Shown here piece by piece: positions 34,601 through 42,600 of a stretch of DNA of 64,000 nucleotides. Source of the DNA: Streptomyces sp. NBC_00568 (GTDB lineage Bacteria > Actinomycetota > Actinomycetes > Streptomycetales > Streptomycetaceae); NCBI RefSeq assembly GCF_026341855.1, contig NZ_JAPENW010000001.1:4703001-4767000 (forward strand), written 5' to 3'. Within the stretch, counting starts at the first letter, position 1; every line of letters begins with the position of its first letter. Below the pieces are notes generated by a model. The model did not search any database and was not told the DNA's origin. It saw nothing but the letters and a program-made list of their open reading frames with translations. Position numbers and translations under genes: made by a program.

Positions 34601-35880
34601 GAGCACCGCTCGACGTCACCACGGCCGTGCTCGTCGAGCGGGGCGGGCGCCGGAGCCGTGTCCAGCATCGCCACCGACCCCGGGAGCCGGCCGCCGCCGG
34701 CCACCAGCGACGACCAGTTCGCCAGCCAGCGGGTGGACGGTTCCAGGACGGGAAGCGCGAGCACGGAACCGGGGCCGGGCAGGTCGTCCGAGGCGTAGCA
34801 GTCCACGGTGTAGGCGGAGTTGGGGGCCGCGGGCCAGGGAGCGGTGAGGCGCGCGGTCGTCGCGGGCAGGGCCGTGGTGCGCCACAGCCGCTCGGGCAGC
34901 GGCTGGAGCACGGCGACGGGCATCCGGGCCGCCCAGCGGCGCAGCGTGCGGTACCACCGGGTGCCCGCCGGGCCGCCCCGCCACTGCGCGCCCATGCAGT
35001 CGCTGACCAGCAGGGTGACCGTACGGCCGTCCGCGTACGACTCCTGCGAGCCGGGCCGCCGTACCGTTCCCTCGGGGGTCAGCTGGTGCAGCTCCACCGT
35101 ACGGAAGACGCCCGACTGGGCCAGCACGGTGTGCAGTTCGCGTACCAGTGGGCGCCAGACGGGCATGGTGGGCCCGGTGTCGTGCACGAGATGCAGGGTC
35201 AGCCAGCGCTCGGTGGCCGGGCGCAGCACCGGCAGCCACCACCGGGGCGCCGCGCCGAGCCGCGCGATCCGGTGGGCGGTCGCCTCCTCGTCCAGGGTGT
35301 GGCCGACGGGCGCGGGCACCCGGCGCTTGAGCGGACGCAGGGTGCGCTGGAGCGCCAGGGGGTGGGGCAGCATCGGGGGAGCGGGGGCCAGGAGCGTGGT
35401 GTGCGGGGTGTCCGCCGGGCCGTCGTCCACCGCGCCGCCGCCGGCGCGGTCGGGGGAGCCGGGGTCGGAGCCGGGCAGACGCAGAGGTACGCGGCCGTCG
35501 TCCGGCCGGTCCGGTCCGGCGGGCGGGTCCCCGAGGGGCGGGTCCGGCGGCACGTCGGACCGCGCCGGTGACTCCGGGGGCGTCCGCGGGGAGGCGGGGC
35601 GCTGGTCCGACGGGGGCCGGCCCGGCGGCACGGCGGCGGACCCTTCGCTGTGCCCCGCGAGCCACAGCAGCTCGGCCAGCTCCACGGAGGTCGGCGACTC
35701 CCCGCCGCCGACCCGCCCCAGCAACTCCGCGAGCAGGGCGGGCCCCGGCTCCGCCGGGGGGCGGCCCGGCCCGGGACCGGCCGGGGAGCCGGGTCCCGCG
35801 TCCGCCGGGGCGGTCGGCTCCGGGCCCGCGGGGTTTCCGGGTCCCGGGCCCGCCGGGGTGTCCGGGTCCTCAGAACTCAT
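31693..35880 (-). CDS. SAV_2336-type multidomain protein: pseudokinase plus SARP-like domain
   Basis: A 1395-residue protein overlapping the MoxR gene by 11 bases. Residues 1-165 are a short helical segment flanked by Pro/Gly-rich disorder. Residues about 170-480 are the SAV_2336 N-terminal-type region (A-T-E-R-W-L-T-L-H-L-V-H-D-T-G-P-T-M). Residues about 588-810 are a protein-kinase fold whose catalytic signatures are lost: H-G-R-L-T-P-N replaces H-R-D-x-K-P-x-N and T-H-F-A-L-G replaces D-F-G. Residues about 817-1060 are an OmpR-like winged helix plus bacterial transcriptional activation domain, as in AfsR/SARP proteins (L-A-P-R-Q-Q-A-L-L-C-M-L-L-L-R). The C-terminal 320 residues include a segment with a cyclase-like pattern and a beta-rich domain ending I-T-R-R-H-P. 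Probably a scaffold or signal-coupling protein of the adjacent MoxR/vMAP system. Confidence 0.82.
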   Translation of the reverse strand: MSSEDPDTPAGPGPGNPAGPEPTAPADAGPGSPAGPGPGRPPAEPGPALLAELLGRVGGGESPTSVELAELLWLAGHSEGSAAVPPGRPPSDQRPASPRTPPESPARSDVPPDPPLGDPPAGPDRPDDGRVPLRLPGSDPGSPDRAGGGAVDDGPADTPHTTLLAPAPPMLPHPLALQRTLRPLKRRVPAPVGHTLDEEATAHRIARLGAAPRWWLPVLRPATERWLTLHLVHDTGPTMPVWRPLVRELHTVLAQSGVFRTVELHQLTPEGTVRRPGSQESYADGRTVTLLVSDCMGAQWRGGPAGTRWYRTLRRWAARMPVAVLQPLPERLWRTTALPATTARLTAPWPAAPNSAYTVDCYASDDLPGPGSVLALPVLEPSTRWLANWSSLVAGGGRLPGSVAMLDTAPAPAPLDEHGRGDVERCSAEELVLRFRSIASPEAFRLAGHLAVGRTELPVMRLVQAAIEPSPRPQHLAEVILSGLLSADPSGPPGSYAFRPGVRELLLHTLPRTAHSRTSELLRRVGALIDARAGMAAGEFPVVAPGPGDAAADGEAFAAVREESVRRLGGGTPPRPGGDATPPPAGGLVLGRYRLVRRLGRGRQLMRAEDTRSGRTVVVHAYPPTAHERFLEDAGALAGVEHPNVVTVHDFGIEENVPYLVTEFIEGLTVAELTAEGGFALPFSLLAPLAQQLARGLGAVHERGVTHGRLTPNGLIVRPDGSLKITHFALGTGRDRDPSKDLHGFGSLLRELTNGAGSGELNAVPSEFRALLSDVLNPLTSSDPQAQRRGMDLFFTPSFARVLEAAEAARHRYRVLGPVRITRGDRTVRTLAPRQQALLCMLLLRRGRPVTHSDLAEGLWDGRPPQRAARLLAAHAAAVREALGPGVLASTADGYALHADPDGVDLALCEDLVARSKSHRDAGDLQSAADCVRRALDLWTGDPVDGVPGPAAEAARGRLRALRLTLCATRAELDLETGGFRRAATDLGELLRSHPGREDFRRLHILALKGQGRVAEAIESYQAYEELQAPGEPNPTLLSLYHELRAAPDRGSPVIAVEYTAESGEDPHTHSVLGRTLTWLLSLSDMAPNEYELLGRDNGYVVITEPEASVLTALTAVLRELPGALLELAEPPKIRVTFWHTALFARSGSPTVPPELRPDLDRPEADIMVVLSPVLHEELMRGGGTVLPPDRFRPLHRQPSVADGSPVAWYCTLDLPERLPELEPVRRDLVRGPFTTRDLTRLRGAERGHTAVVHTDPDTSLTLLDLDRPRGKRPPRSLITYYEVDLTTHGAAHELHLPSYGHSSFAASVELSWHVDDPVAFVRAETHDVSRRLLDHLLKEAGRITRRHPLRRAGAAQRAVHEGLRRWPVPGLSVACSVRLRESAPPPGSPPPASG

Positions 35881-36883
35881 CGTCGTCCCGGGTGCTGCTG
35901 AGGTAGGGCATCAGCTGCTCCGCGAGGTCGTCTCGGGACGTCGCGTCGATCCCCGCCGCGCCGGTCAGATAGATGGCGTTCAGGAGCTGGTCCGTGGCGA
36001 GTTCGCCCCCGGTGCCGCGGGAGAGGAAGCGGGTGATCAGCTCGCGGGCGTAGGCGTCGGGCTCGCCGAGGTGGGCGCGGACGATGCTTTCGAGGTGGGC
36101 GTCGCGCGGCTGGTGGAGTTCGAGACGGACGCACCGGCGCAGGAAGGCGGGCGGGAACTCGCGCTCGCCGTTGCTGGTCAGGACGACGAAGGGGAAGGCG
36201 CGGCAGCGGACCCGGCCGCGGGAGACGGTGACCCGGTCGTCCGTGCCGGCCACCATCACCTCGGCGGCGGGCGTGTGGCGGGCCGCCCGGACCAGCTCCG
36301 GGATGTCGTACTCGCCCTCCTCCAGGATGTTCAGCAGGTCGTTCGGCAGGTCGAGGTCGCTCTTGTCGATCTCGTCGATGAGCAGGGCGCGGGGGCGTCG
36401 GTAGGGGAGCAGCGATGTGCCGAGCGGGCCGAGCCGCAGATGGTCCTGGAGCTCGCTGTCCGCGGGGATCTCGTGCTCGGCGGCGCGGCCGGCGGCGTAC
36501 AGGCGGGAGAGCGGGTCGTACTGGTAGAGGCCGTCGTGCAGCGTGGTGCGGCTGGTGATGTTCCAGCGCAGCACCGGCCCGAGCCGCAGCTCCCGTGCCA
36601 CCGCGTACGCGAGGGAGGACTTCCCGCTGCCGGGCGGGCCGCTCACCAGCAGCGGGCGGCGCAGGTACAGCGCCGCGTTGACGAGCTGGACGGTCCGGTC
36701 GGTGGCCCGGTAGGTGCGGGCCCGGTGCCTGCGGTCCGGGGAGGCGGTCGAGGTGTCGCCGTCCTCGGCGGGCGTGTCCAGCTCGGGACCGCCGTCGAAG
36801 TCGCGCCACGGCGGCGGCGCGGGCAGCTTCGCGATGCCGTCGTGGGGTTCGCTCCCACCCGTGTAGACGGGCCACAGGGACAT
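35870..36883 (-). CDS. MoxR-family AAA+ ATPase
   Basis: A 337-residue AAA+ ATPase starting at the ATG at 36883 behind GAGGAGA. Walker A G-P-P-G-S-G-K-S is at 82-89. Walker B is L-L-I-D-E-I-D-K-S-D, followed by D-L-P-N-D-L-L-N-I-L-E-E-G-E-Y and the sensor region V-L-T-S-N-G-E-R-E-F-P-P-A-F-L-R-R-C typical of MoxR proteins. The first 60 residues are a specific extension (M-S-L-W-P-V-Y-T-G-G). In bacterial conflict systems MoxR ATPases act with vMAP and related proteins as chaperone-like switches; the flanking genes here are of that type. No von Willebrand A-domain gene is visible nearby. Confidence 0.92.
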   Translation of the reverse strand: MSLWPVYTGGSEPHDGIAKLPAPPPWRDFDGGPELDTPAEDGDTSTASPDRRHRARTYRATDRTVQLVNAALYLRRPLLVSGPPGSGKSSLAYAVARELRLGPVLRWNITSRTTLHDGLYQYDPLSRLYAAGRAAEHEIPADSELQDHLRLGPLGTSLLPYRRPRALLIDEIDKSDLDLPNDLLNILEEGEYDIPELVRAARHTPAAEVMVAGTDDRVTVSRGRVRCRAFPFVVLTSNGEREFPPAFLRRCVRLELHQPRDAHLESIVRAHLGEPDAYARELITRFLSRGTGGELATDQLLNAIYLTGAAGIDATSRDDLAEQLMPYLSSTRDDDEF

Positions 36884-37005
36884 GCGTTCTCCTCGTTGCT
36901 CACCGGCCGTGCGACCGACGTCGGACCTACGGGCCGCGCCCGGCACATCGCGTACCGGCGCTCGGCCGACTCGTTGCCGTGCTCCCTCGCTCGCCTGTCT
37001 GCCTG

Positions 37006-37041
37006 CCTTCCCTCCGCCCTTCCCTCCGTCCTTCCCTCCGC
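37006..37041. repeat. Three 12-bp tandem repeats in the MoxR leader region
   Basis: Three consecutive copies of CCTTCCCTCCG(C/T), perfect apart from the last base, inside a longer pyrimidine-rich tract on the plus strand (purine-rich in the transcript). They lie between the vMAP stop and the MoxR start. They might form triplex-like DNA, mimic ribosome-binding sites or vary in copy number. Confidence 0.85.
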
Positions 37042-37066
37042 CTCTTGCTTCGCGATCCCCGGGTGC

Positions 37067-38827
37067 TCAGCCGACCGGTGAGTGGAGATAGCCGACCGGG
37101 TCCGGCAGACATCTGGGGTCTTCCCAGAGCAGCGCCAAGTCGTACGCCCAGTGCGGTTCGGGACCGTCGTCCGCGTACGCCGTCTCGCGCAACTCATGGA
37201 TGTGCGACGGGAGTTCCGAGGGAGGCAGATCCGCCAGATGCGCGGCGAGGCGGTCCAGGAACGCCGCCCCCGTGCAGTCCTCGTGCACCCCGTCCCGGTG
37301 CTCGCCGCGGCAGCCGCTGCGCGGCCACAGCATCACCGGGACCGCCGCGTTCAGGCTCGCCTGGAACAGCCGGCGGGTGCCCTGCGCGCGCGGCGGGGAG
37401 GCGAAGCCCACCATGTCGGCGCCGCGCCGCAGCCCGATGGTCAGCCGCACCGGATCCTGACCGAGGGCCCCGCAGCCGATGCGGTGCAACGGTGCCGCGG
37501 ACCGCCCCTCGAGCCGCTGCCACTTCTGCAGCAGCTTGTGCTGGAGACCGCCGCTGCGCCGCCGCTCCAGGTCCATCACCACGAGCGGCGCGAAGGAGCC
37601 GAGCGGACTGTCGTCGTCGGCGCTGCGCTGCCAGTGCGCCACATCGGTGTTGAGCCAGCGGCGGGGCAGCACGAACGCGATCAACTCGCGCGCTCCAGGC
37701 TCCAGTTCGTGGTACGCCTCGTCGATGCGCTCCAGCGCGTAGCCGCGCACGCGGTCGGCGGGCAGGGCGCGCGAGCCGACGACGCGACGGTGCCGGCCGT
37801 TGTACGCGGAGACCTCGACGAGGAACTGGTGGTCGCCCGAACCGCTGGGCGCGATCTCCACGAGGATCGGCGACCAGGGCTGGGTCCCCGCGGCGGGCGG
37901 GCCCGGCGGGTTCACGGGCGGCCGGGGGCGGCGGTCGTACGCCCGGGACGGCCAGGCCCGCAGCGCGCCCCGCGTCGGCGCGTCCTCGGTGAAGTCGGCG
38001 AGCCGCGCGGCGAACCGGGCGACGGCACCGGTGTCGGGCACCTCGGAGAGCAGATACCAGGCCGCGTCCCACAGCGACCGGAACCGCCGCCCCGGCAGCG
38101 GCGGCCCGAACGGGCCCACGGCATCGCTGTACAGACGCTCCGGGCTGCACTCGGGCCGCCCGTCGAACTCCGGACCCCGCGCCAGCACCAGTTCCCGCAG
38201 CCGCTCCTTCTCCGTACGCCCGTACTCCGGTGTCGGTATCAGCTCGCCGAGCCGCGGCCAGTAGCGGGCCATGACGTGCGCGGGCAGCATCCGTCCGTTG
38301 CGGATCCCGGGGTCCCGCGCGGCGGCGGACACCATGCCCACCACCCGCCCGGTGTCGGCGAGGGTCACCGCGGCCCCGCTGAAACCGGGCGCGAGCGGCT
38401 GGCCGTGCGCCACCCAGGCCTCCAGCTGGACCCACTCGCCCGCGATCAACTGGTCCGCGGTGGCCCGGTACTCGGCGAGGGTCCCCTCCTCGTAGCGCTT
38501 GGGGAACCCGTAGGCCACCAGCCTGCGCGGCGGATCGCCGTAGGCGTCCGACGGCCCGGCGAACTCCGCCGGCTCCAGCGGTACGGAGCGGTCGAGTTCG
38601 AGGACCGCGACATCGCCGGGATCGGTGTCGCGCCCGTCCCAGCCGCCGTGCGCCACGACCTTCGCGGGGAGGGACTCGCCGCCCCGCGCGAAGGAGACCC
38701 GTACTTCCTCCGAACCGCCGCGCGCCACCACATGGGCGCAGGTCAGCACATGCCGCTCGGTGACGAGGAAGCCCGCGCCGGTCTCCCGTCCGCAGGTGAT
38801 CCTGGCCTGCCAGGACGCGCTGTTCAT
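37067..38827 (-). CDS. Trypsin-like serine protease of the vMAP (MoxR-associated) type
   Basis: A 586-residue protein with no signal peptide. Residues 1-185 are a trypsin-like protease domain with the complete triad: H32 in T-C-A-H-V-V-A, D72 in P-G-D-V-A-V-L-E-L and S150 in P-G-F-S-G-A-A-V. The rest is the conserved vMAP-type C-terminal region (I-L-V-E-I-A-P-S-G-S-G-D-H-Q-F-L-V-E-V, later D-A-A-W-Y-L and L-L-W-E-D-P-R-C-L-P) that in this family joins various N-terminal effector domains. Its ATG overlaps the stop of the trypco1 gene by four bases. Presumably a cytoplasmic protease held in check by, or delivered through, the MoxR ATPase. Confidence 0.88.
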   Translation of the reverse strand: MNSASWQARITCGRETGAGFLVTERHVLTCAHVVARGGSEEVRVSFARGGESLPAKVVAHGGWDGRDTDPGDVAVLELDRSVPLEPAEFAGPSDAYGDPPRRLVAYGFPKRYEEGTLAEYRATADQLIAGEWVQLEAWVAHGQPLAPGFSGAAVTLADTGRVVGMVSAAARDPGIRNGRMLPAHVMARYWPRLGELIPTPEYGRTEKERLRELVLARGPEFDGRPECSPERLYSDAVGPFGPPLPGRRFRSLWDAAWYLLSEVPDTGAVARFAARLADFTEDAPTRGALRAWPSRAYDRRPRPPVNPPGPPAAGTQPWSPILVEIAPSGSGDHQFLVEVSAYNGRHRRVVGSRALPADRVRGYALERIDEAYHELEPGARELIAFVLPRRWLNTDVAHWQRSADDDSPLGSFAPLVVMDLERRRSGGLQHKLLQKWQRLEGRSAAPLHRIGCGALGQDPVRLTIGLRRGADMVGFASPPRAQGTRRLFQASLNAAVPVMLWPRSGCRGEHRDGVHEDCTGAAFLDRLAAHLADLPPSELPSHIHELRETAYADDGPEPHWAYDLALLWEDPRCLPDPVGYLHSPVG

Positions 38828-39459
38828 GACCGCGAGGCGATCCCCGGAGCACCGGACACGGACCCGGACTCCGGCCCGGTCGCGGACTCCGGCCCGGTCG
38901 CGGAGGGCGTCCCGGTCCCGGTCCCGGTCCCAGCCCCAGCCCCGGTCCCAGCCCCAGCCCCGGTCTCGGTCCCAGCCCCAGCCCCGGTCCCGGTCCCAGC
39001 CCCGGTCCCGGACAGGGGGTCTCTTCCGGACGCGGGTCCGGGACCGGGTGTGCCCCCGGTTCCGGCCGTGCCCGCCGTGCCCGCCGTTCCGGCCGTGACC
39101 CCGGAGGCCGTGGCAGGGCCGGAACGGGAGCCGTTCCGCCCCGGCTCTCCCGGTGCCCAGGAGAGCTTGACCACCAGATGGCCCTCGACCGAACTCTTCG
39201 CGATCAACGCGCCCGCCTCCGCGCTGAGTTTGACCCCGAACTCGATCTCGACGGAGTCGGGCCGCAGGCTCCCGTCGCGGAACACCCGCAGCGCCGACTG
39301 GGCGGCGGCCCGCACGCCCTCCAGGGCGCCCTCGAAGGTGCGTGTGGCCTGCACCGTGCCGTCGTCGCGGGCCACGAGCCGGGAACCGGACTCGTCGTCC
39401 GCCGCCTCCACGACGACCAGTGCCCCGTCGTCGGTCTTGAACTCCACCAAACCGTCCAT
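38824..39459 (-). CDS. Trypco1 / CU044_2847-type trypsin-co-occurring protein
   Basis: A 211-residue protein. Residues 1-105 are a small domain (M-D-G-L-V-E-F-K-T-D-D-G-A-L-V-V-V, then V-E-I-E-F-G-V-K-L-S-A-E-A-G-A-L-I-A-K), the trypsin-co-occurring domain 1 that accompanies protease-type vMAP genes. Residues 106-211 are low-complexity Gly/Thr/Ala/Pro repeats (G-T-A-G-T-A-G, G-T-G-A-G-A-G-T), encoded by short tandem repeats. It is the first gene of the transcript and overlaps the protease gene. The family probably binds or regulates the protease; the long Gly/Thr tail looks like a strain-specific expansion. Confidence 0.85.
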   Translation of the reverse strand: MDGLVEFKTDDGALVVVEAADDESGSRLVARDDGTVQATRTFEGALEGVRAAAQSALRVFRDGSLRPDSVEIEFGVKLSAEAGALIAKSSVEGHLVVKLSWAPGEPGRNGSRSGPATASGVTAGTAGTAGTAGTGGTPGPGPASGRDPLSGTGAGTGTGAGAGTETGAGAGTGAGAGTGTGTGTPSATGPESATGPESGSVSGAPGIASRS

Positions 39460-39689
39460 GGTGCGCCCCCGTTGTCCGTGACTCCCGAGCACCGACATTG
39501 TTCCGGAAGGCACTTGGGACTGTCCCGGTTTCTGCGGCTCGTACCCGCCTGTCCTGGCGGGAAGCCGCCAGGGCGCCTTCCCGCCAGGTTCCGTCAACAC
39601 CCCTGCAACACAAGCCCCCCGACACTCTTCGCAAGCCCCGGGCGCCACCCCTGCCCGGTGCGGGCACGGCCGATGAAGAGAGGGCACGA

Positions 39690-42600
39690 ATGACCAGAGG
39701 ACCAGTGAGACGTCCGGCGGCACTGCTGTCGGCCGGGCTCGTGCTCGCCCTGCTGCCCACGGGGCGGGCGGGCGCGCTCGACACCGGGGGCACCGGGAAC
39801 CCCGGCACCCCGGTGCCGGCGCGCGCCACCGCCGCGGCCCGGACCGTCACCCTCGTGACCGGCGACAAGGTGACCGTCACCGACGTCGGCGGCGGCAAGA
39901 AGACGGTCTCCGTCGTGCGCCCCCGGGGGGCCACCGGAGCCGTGCGCACGCAGGTGGCCGACGGCGCCGTCACGGTCGTACCGGACGAGGCGCTGCCGTA
40001 TCTGCGGGCGGGCACGCTCGACCGGCGGCTGTTCGACGTCAGCGAGCTCATACGGCAGGGGCTCACCGACCAGAAGACGGACGAGCTGCCGCTGATCGTG
40101 ACGTACGACCCGAAGGCACGGGCGACGACCCCCGGCGGGGCCGAGCGGACGCGCTCGCTGCCCAGCGTCCGGGGCGCCGCGGTCGCCGCGGACAAGGGCC
40201 GGACCTTCTGGCGGGCGGTGACCCGTCAGGAGGGGATCGGCAAGGTCTGGCTCGACGGACGGGTCAAGGCCGACATGGCCGAGAGCAACGCGCAGATCGG
40301 CACCCCGAAGGCCTGGGAGGCCGGGCTCACCGGCAAGGGCGTGACCGTCGCCGTTCTCGACACGGGCGTCGACACCGGCCACCCCGACCTGGCCGGCCGG
40401 GTCGCGCGGACCAAGAGCTTCATCGAAGGGCAGGAGGTCGCCGACCGCAACGGGCACGGCACGCATGTCACCTCCACCGTGGGCGGCAGCGGCGCCGCCT
40501 CCGACGGCGCGGAGAAGGGCGTCGCGCCCGAGGCCACGCTCGCCGTCGGCAAGGTACTCAGCGACCAGGGTTCGGGCAGCGAGTCGCAGATCATCGCCGG
40601 CATGGAGTGGGCCGCGCGCGACGTGCGCGCCAAGGTGATCTCCATGAGCCTCGGCTCGACCGAGGCCAGCGACGGCACCGACCCGATGGCCGCGGCCGTC
40701 GACACCCTCTCGAAGGAGACCGGCGCCCTCTTCGTCATCGCGGCCGGCAACACCGGCGCCCCCTCGTCCATCGGCTCGCCCGGCGCCGCCGACTCCGCCC
40801 TGACCATCGGCGCCGTGGACTCCGCCGACGAGGCCGCGTACTTCACCAGCGCCGGACCGCGCTACGGCGACAACGCGCTCAAGCCCGACCTCTCCGCCCC
40901 CGGCGTCGACATCCTCGCCGCCCGCTCCGGGCTCGTGGACGGCAGCGGCTCCTACACCTCCATGAGCGGTACGTCGATGGCCACCCCGCACGTCGCGGGC
41001 GTGGCCGCGCTGCTCGCCGAGGAGCACCCCGACTGGACCGGCGCGCGGCTCAAGGACGCGCTGATGTCGACGTCGAAGCAACTCGACGCCTCCGTCTACC
41101 AGCTGGGCTCCGGACGGGTCAGTGTTCCGGACGCGATCGCGGCGAAGGTCACCGCCACGGGCAGCGCCGACCTCGGCTTCTACAGCTGGCCGTACGAGGA
41201 CAACGCGCCGGTCGCCAGGACGGTCACCTACACCAACTCCTCCGACGCGGCGGTGGAGTTGACGCTCGCCGCGGAGGGGGCCGGCGAGGGTGTCGCCACC
41301 CTCGCCGACACCAGGCTCACGGTGCCCGCGCACGGCAGCGCGTCCACCACGGTCACCGGTGACGGCTCGAAGGCGCCGGTGGGCAACACCTCCGGGCGGA
41401 TCGTGGCCTCGGTCGACGGCAGGCCGGTCGCGCACACCGCTTTCGGACTGGTCAAGGAGGAGGAGCGGTACACGCTCACCGTCCGCGTCAAGGACCGGGA
41501 CGGCGACCCGACCGCCGCCGATCTCGCCGTGCAGCAGCTCGCGCAGGGCGTCGACCCCTACCCCGCCCACGTCGGCGACTCCGGCACCCTGACGCTGCGG
41601 CTCAGGCCCGGCACGTACAGCCTGACGTCCTTCCTCGACGTGCGCGGCAGCCACGGCGCCGACTCGCTCGGCCTCGGCTTCCTCGCCGCACCCCAGATCA
41701 CGCTCGACCAGGACCGCGAAGTCACCCTGGACGGGCGGACGCTGCGGGAGATCAGCGCGAAGGTCGACCGGCGCACCGAGACCCGGCAGCTGCTCATGGA
41801 GTACGACCGGAACGCGGGCGGCTCCGACCTGTTCGGCGCGGTCCAGGTGCCCGTCAAGTACGACAGCGTCTTCGCCGCGCCGACCCGGAAGGTCACCGAG
41901 GGCAGCTTCGACTACCGGACCGTGTGGCGGCTCGGGAAGCCGCTCGTCGACGTGCGGGGCCTCGACGAGGCGCTCGCCCAGCCGGGCGGCACCCTGATCG
42001 AGGGCCGCAGCAGGCTGCCGCTGGTCGACGTCGGGGACGGGCCGTTCACCGGAGTGCGCGGCAAGGCCGTCCTCGCCCGGCTCACCGACGGTGTCGAGCC
42101 GGCCGCGCTCGCCCAGGCGGCCCAGGACGCGGGCGTCAAGGCCCTGTTCGTCACCGACGACACGGCGGGACGCCTCAACGCCTGGTTCGGCACGGACGAC
42201 AACGGGAACCGGCCGCTGCAGATCGCCACCGTCGGCGCGGCGGACGCGGCACGGCTGCGCGCGAGCCGGACCGTCGACATGACCGGGACGCGCAACACGC
42301 CCTATGTGTACGACCTTTCGCAGGGCTTCGAGGACGCCGTCCCGAACCGGAGCCTGACCTATGAGCCGGACCGCCGTGAACTGGCCGTGCTGGACACCAG
42401 GTTCCACGCCGTGAAGCCCGTGTCGGGCAGCGAGTTCCGCTACTCGATCGCCGACCCCTTCCCCATCGGCCTCGGCTTCCAGGAGCGGATCGACTACCCG
42501 GCCGAGCGGACCGACTACGTCTCCACCGGCACCGGACAGACCTGGACGGAGTCCGTGTACGTCGGGGACGGCGCGCTGGAGGAGCGCAGCGGTCTGGTCC

